Source of the DNA: Treponema zioleckii | GTDB lineage: Bacteria > Spirochaetota > Spirochaetia > Treponematales > Treponemataceae | NCBI RefSeq assembly: GCF_014737315.1 | Contig: NZ_JPUF01000042.1 | Coordinates: 1 to 35,065 of the forward strand | DNA: 35,065 nucleotides | Direction of reading: 5' to 3' | In this document: positions 31,818 through 35,065 of the stretch, one piece after another | How positions within the stretch are numbered: position 1 is the stretch's first letter | How the letters are laid out: each line of letters starts with the position of its first letter | Position numbers and translations under genes: made by a program | The notes under the pieces: generated by a model | What the model was told of the DNA's origin: nothing | Databases searched by the model: none | What the model saw: the letters and a program-made list of their open reading frames with translations, nothing else

Positions 31818-33614
31818 TCAAAGTGTTTTCTCCAACTGATTAACCAAATCTTCAAAAGAATCAAGAGCGCTTTGAACAGGCTCCGGGCTTGACATGTCAA
31901 CTCCGGCAAGTTTTAAGCTCTCGATTGGGTAACGGCTTCCTCCAGATTTTAAGAAGTTGAAGTAATCCTCTTTTTCTTTGGCTCCGCCATGGGTCACTCG
32001 TTTTGCAAGGGCGAGGCTTGCAGAAATTCCTGTAGCGTATTTGTAAACGTAATATGCACCGTAAAAATGCGGAATTCTCAAGCCTTCAAGGTCGCTTTCT
32101 TCTTCAAATACCATGTCTGGCCCAAAATACAACTCTAAAAGTTCCCGGTAGATTTTTCTGAGCACGTCTGCGGACAGCGGCGTTCCGTTTTCGACGAGTT
32201 CGTGAGCTTTCAGTTCGAATTCTGCGAACATCGTTTGCCTGTGGAGCGTCGCCAAAATATCATTTGCCCGCATTGCGAGAAGATAATTTTTCATCTCCGG
32301 TGTTTTTGCATTTTTCAAAAGATATTCAAAAACCAATTCCTCGTTGAAGGTTGATGCGACTTCTGCTTCAAAAATCGTATAGTTGTACTGCAAAATCGGA
32401 TTGTTGTTCTTTGAGTACCAGCTGTGCATCGAGTGGCCGCCTTCGTGTGCCATTGTGAACACGTCACGAATATTGTCGTCCTTGTAGTTCAGCATGATGT
32501 AAGGATAGCCCCTGTATACACCGCTTGAGAAAGCTCCGCTGCGTTTGCCCTTGTTTTCGTAGCGGTCAACCCAGCCGTTCAAAAGTCCGTCGCAGAGCGT
32601 GTTCGTGTATTCTTCGCCGAGAACCGAAAGTGCTTTTCGGCAGATTTCTACGCTTTCTTCATAGCTCGTTTTGCACTCCACGTTTTTTACAAGCGGAACG
32701 TAAACGTCGTAATGGCGTAATTCTTTAAGTCCGAGCACGCGTTTTCGGAGCGCATAGAATCTGTGCAATGCAGGAAGATTTTTGTGAACGGTTTCGATAA
32801 GATTCATGTAAACCGATTTTGGAACGTTGTCGCCGTAAAGTCTCATTGCCAGTGTTGAATCGTAGTTTCGCGCACGTGCCATAAAAACGTCCTGACTCAC
32901 ACTTCCGCCGTAAAGTGCGCCAATCGTGTTTTGATGGTTCTCAAAGCCTTTGTAGAATTTTTTGTAAGCTTCTTTGCGGATTTCTCTGTCTGGATTCTGC
33001 ATAAAGACAGAGTAGGTTGATTGCGTTAGCGGTTGCTCTTCGCCGTCAACTTTTATGCTGCCAAACTGCAAATCAACGTTTGTGAGCAAACTGAATGCAT
33101 TTGAGGCTGTTCGTGCACTTTCTGATTGTAATGAAAGAATTTTTTCTTCAGCTTCGCTCAGAGTGTGCGGTTTAAAATGCAATGACTTTTTTATGTAAAT
33201 CTTATAGTCCCTGAATTCTGGCTGTTCAATCCATGCGTTGATTTTTTCCTCTGGAATCGCCATAAGTTCTGGATCTAAGAATGATGTTTTTGCGCTGAAT
33301 TCTGCATACGCCATTGAAGCCCGGCCTTCCATATTTTGGGCTTTGCTGTCTCCGCCGTCAGCCGCGTGCTTTAGGCTGGCATAGTTGTCTAGCATTTCGA
33401 TTTTTTCGTAGAATTTTGCCAATATTTTTAATGCCGAAAGCAAATTTTCTGATGATTCAGCAAGTTTTCCTTTTAGTTTTAAAAGTTTTTCTGTGTATTC
33501 CGGCAAAGTTTTGAACTCTGCTTCCCAAGTTTCATCTGATTTGTAAAGTGTAGATAAATCCCATTTATCTTTTTCTGGAACATCTTTTCGTAAAGGAATC
33601 GTATTTTTAGACAT
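31818..33614 (-). CDS. pepF: Oligoendopeptidase F (M3B metallopeptidase)
   Basis: This cytoplasmic zinc peptidase trims oligopeptides. The 598-residue length and overall plan match the M3B family. An N-terminal helical region beginning RKDVPEKDKWDLSTLY is followed by the catalytic motif H-E-G-G-H (residues 390-394, within MAHEGGHSMHSWYS), with the third ligand supplied by the FEAEVASTFNE helix near 415-425. A C-terminal HFYGAYYVYKYATG closes the fold. No signal peptide. The start codon has no Shine-Dalgarno site; TATAAT lies only 7 bases upstream, so the mRNA may be leaderless. It probably leads an operon with add and the deaminase-like gene. Confidence 0.95.
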   Translation of the reverse strand: MSKNTIPLRKDVPEKDKWDLSTLYKSDETWEAEFKTLPEYTEKLLKLKGKLAESSENLLSALKILAKFYEKIEMLDNYASLKHAADGGDSKAQNMEGRASMAYAEFSAKTSFLDPELMAIPEEKINAWIEQPEFRDYKIYIKKSLHFKPHTLSEAEEKILSLQSESARTASNAFSLLTNVDLQFGSIKVDGEEQPLTQSTYSVFMQNPDREIRKEAYKKFYKGFENHQNTIGALYGGSVSQDVFMARARNYDSTLAMRLYGDNVPKSVYMNLIETVHKNLPALHRFYALRKRVLGLKELRHYDVYVPLVKNVECKTSYEESVEICRKALSVLGEEYTNTLCDGLLNGWVDRYENKGKRSGAFSSGVYRGYPYIMLNYKDDNIRDVFTMAHEGGHSMHSWYSKNNNPILQYNYTIFEAEVASTFNEELVFEYLLKNAKTPEMKNYLLAMRANDILATLHRQTMFAEFELKAHELVENGTPLSADVLRKIYRELLELYFGPDMVFEEESDLEGLRIPHFYGAYYVYKYATGISASLALAKRVTHGGAKEKEDYFNFLKSGGSRYPIESLKLAGVDMSSPEPVQSALDSFEDLVNQLEKTL

Positions 33615-33621
33615 AGTTCAG

Positions 33622-33627
33622 ATTATA
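33622..33627 (-). promoter_or_regulatory. Perfect -10 element directly before pepF
   Basis: TATAAT on the minus strand, 7 bases before the pepF ATG at 33614. The -35 region is poor. If used, transcription begins at or within one base of the ATG. Confidence 0.4.
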
Positions 33628-33678
33628 ACGCAGTTTTTTCCAATTCACCACTATAAATGTCAAAAATTGCACGGCTTC

Positions 33679-33825
33679 CGCAATATAAACTTGTAAGTGT
33701 AAAAAAAATTGTCTGCACTATCGTAAAAAGCCGTTTTTGTTCACGTGGTGCAAGGTGCAAGGAAAATTATTGACGCCGCAAAACGCGGTTCCCGTTGCCG
33801 TCGCGCTTTGTGAACACCTGCAAGC
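33679..33825. repeat. Dispersed repeat family B, copy 2
   Basis: 33679-33780 is the inverted counterpart of 23238-23336, sharing CGCAATATAAACTTGTAAG-type tail, AAAATTGTCTGCACTA, GTTTTTGTTCACG and GAAAATTATTGACGCCGC. 33783-33825 continues with a segment related to 5465-5510. Together with the family A copy just after it, this fills the divergent gap between pepF and pta. Confidence 0.65.
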
Positions 33826-33827
33826 CC

Positions 33828-33918
33828 ACCCGCCAAAGCGCAAGTTTTTCGTTAGAAAAACTTGCGGGAAACGCACAAGTGAATTTTAGGTCGGAAAATA
33901 AGTTTCTGGCGTTTCCGT
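33828..33918. repeat. Dispersed repeat family A, copy 3
   Basis: GCGCAAGTTTTTCGTTAGAA at 33838, continuing directly into the inverted arm AAAACTTGCGGGAAACGC, then AAGTGAATTTTAGG, ends GGCGTTTCC at 33909-33917. The spacer between the arms is much shorter than in copies 1 and 2, making a tight hairpin. Confidence 0.65.
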
Positions 33919-33929
33919 GTCTTAAAAAA

Positions 33930-33957
33930 TTGAAAGGTGAATTTTGTTCCCTAAAAT
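33930..33957 (+). promoter_or_regulatory. Candidate pta promoter
   Basis: TTGAAA (33930-33935), a 16-base spacer and TAAAAT (33952-33957). The start would be near 33964, giving a ~60-base leader. Confidence 0.5.
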
Positions 33958-34022
33958 CAGTTAAAGTGATAAATTTAAAAAGTTCACTTTTTGAACATAA
34001 TTTTAATTTTAAGGAAGAAACA

Positions 34023-35048
34023 ATGGATTTTGTAAACGAACTTCGTGCCAAAGCTAAGGCTGCTGGTAAAACTATCGTTCTCTGTGAAGGTGAGGACAAA
34101 CGTGTTGTGGAAGCTGCTTCCAGAATCGTAAAAGAAGGAATTGCTAAAATTACACTTCTTGGAAATAAAGCTGATATTGAAAAATTCGGTTTCGATATGT
34201 CTGGCGTAAATATCGTTGACCCAACGACAGACGCAAATGCTGACAAATATGCAGAAATCTTGTACAAAGCTCGCGAAGGAAAACTCAACAAAAAAACTGG
34301 TCTTCCTGAATACGCTGACGTTGCCGCTGCAAAAGCCGCAGCTCTCAAAGACTATACAATGTACGGCGCATTGATTCTTAAAGCTGGAGACGCAGACGGA
34401 TTCGTTTCTGGTGCTTGCCACTCAACAGCAAACACTCTCCGCCCAGGATTGCAGGTTATCAAGACTGCTCCAGGATGCAGCACAGTTTCTTCTTGCTTTA
34501 TCATGGTAGCTCCAGAGGGAAGCAACAAATATCTTCCAAACGGAATCGCAGTATTCGGTGACTGTGCTATCAACATCAACCCAACAGAAGAGCAGCTTGC
34601 AGACATTGCAATCGCTTCTGCAAACACTGCAAAAGTAATCGCAGGAATCGAGCCAAAAGTTGCAATGCTTTCATTCTCAACAAAAGGAAGCGGTGCAGAC
34701 CCTAAAGACGGCGACACAGTTGGAAAAGTTTCTCGCGCAACAATCATCGCTCACGAAAAAGCTCCAGAGCTTGCCCTTGATGGTGAATTCCAGTTTGACG
34801 CTGCAATCGCACCTGAAGTTGGAGAACTCAAAGCTCCGGGAAGCGCAGTTGCAGGACACGCAAACACATTCATTTTCCCTAACATCAACGCAGGAAACAT
34901 CGGTTACAAAATCGCTGCACGCATGGGCGGCTGGAAAGCAATCGGTCCTGTTTGCCAGGGATTTGCAAAGCCACTTAACGACCTTTCACGCGGATGCAAC
35001 GTTGACGAAATCGTTGACACAGTTGCAGTAACAGCTCTTCAGGCATAA
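34023..35048 (+). CDS. pta: Phosphate acetyltransferase
   Basis: Pta interconverts acetyl-CoA and acetyl phosphate, the first step of acetate formation with energy conservation through acetate kinase. The 341-residue product is the short single-domain Pta without the N-terminal DRTGG extension. Recognisable parts are IVLCEGEDKRVVEAA (18-32), the ADGFVSGACHSTANTLRP stretch (~125-142), FGDCAININPT (~178-188) and a C-terminal ANTFIFPNINAGNIGYKIAARMGG. The ATG at 34023 is chosen because AAGGAAGAAACA precedes it and homologues start here; the frame is open 228 bp further upstream but only over repeat sequence. No acetate kinase gene lies within the window. Codon choice resembles that of flaB, consistent with high expression. 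Confidence 0.96.
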   Translation: MDFVNELRAKAKAAGKTIVLCEGEDKRVVEAASRIVKEGIAKITLLGNKADIEKFGFDMSGVNIVDPTTDANADKYAEILYKAREGKLNKKTGLPEYADVAAAKAAALKDYTMYGALILKAGDADGFVSGACHSTANTLRPGLQVIKTAPGCSTVSSCFIMVAPEGSNKYLPNGIAVFGDCAININPTEEQLADIAIASANTAKVIAGIEPKVAMLSFSTKGSGADPKDGDTVGKVSRATIIAHEKAPELALDGEFQFDAAIAPEVGELKAPGSAVAGHANTFIFPNINAGNIGYKIAARMGGWKAIGPVCQGFAKPLNDLSRGCNVDEIVDTVAVTALQA

Positions 35049-35065
35049 GTTTTGCAACAAAAAAG

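Overview
The window looks like chromosome from a spirochaete of the genus Treponema, most likely a gut or rumen relative. The best evidence is a 286-residue FlaB-type periplasmic flagellin at 5832-6692. A SigF/FliA-type (sigma-28-like) promoter candidate upstream of it, an anaerobic class III ribonucleotide reductase, phosphate acetyltransferase and oligoendopeptidase F fit a motile, fermentative anaerobe. Most genes have strong Shine-Dalgarno sites. No tRNA, rRNA, prophage, transposase or CRISPR array was seen.

Layout. 1-440: an accumulation of short palindromic and tandem repeats. 441-2345: class III fructose-1,6-bisphosphatase. 2346-4010: a repeat-rich stretch in which a secreted 21-residue-repeat protein (2961-3602) lies between two copies of a ~110 bp direct repeat. 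4011-5372: UPF0210/DUF711 protein. 5832-6692: flaB with its own promoter and terminator. 6857-9731 (minus): the classic dnaX-ebfC-recR cluster. 10118-13073: nrdD and nrdG, with a near-consensus promoter overlapped by NrdR-box-like sites and an intrinsic terminator between the two genes. 13326-16331 (minus): a large exported VIT/VWA/DUF2135 protein. 16615-18372 (minus): an unrecognised cytoplasmic protein, probably lineage-restricted.

18524-22993 (minus) reads as one operon: luxS, a small two-helix membrane protein, a duplicated DUF1538 membrane protein, a tandem-domain P-II-like protein and birA. mtnN (23375-24085, minus) lies just upstream, so both steps of S-adenosylhomocysteine detoxification (Pfs and LuxS) are here, separated by a dispersed repeat. 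24194-24318 contains a candidate free-standing small RNA whose terminator loop is pyrimidine-rich and complementary to Shine-Dalgarno sequences. 24544-27302 (plus) carries an alpha/beta hydrolase and a pair of related envelope proteins (a lipoprotein and an SH3-domain protein). 27573-29633 is mnmG. 29765-33614 (minus) holds pepF, a canonical adenosine deaminase and an adjacent deaminase-like protein that lacks key catalytic residues. 34023-35048 is pta.

The most interesting points are the candidate anti-Shine-Dalgarno small RNA, the P-II/DUF1538 pair (both proteins internally duplicated, the P-II gene with an internal translation start), the pseudo-adenosine-deaminase next to a real one, the NrdR/promoter overlap, and several families of intergenic repeats, one of which seems to serve as the nrdD terminator. 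All functional statements are read by eye from sequence motifs; no database search was run.
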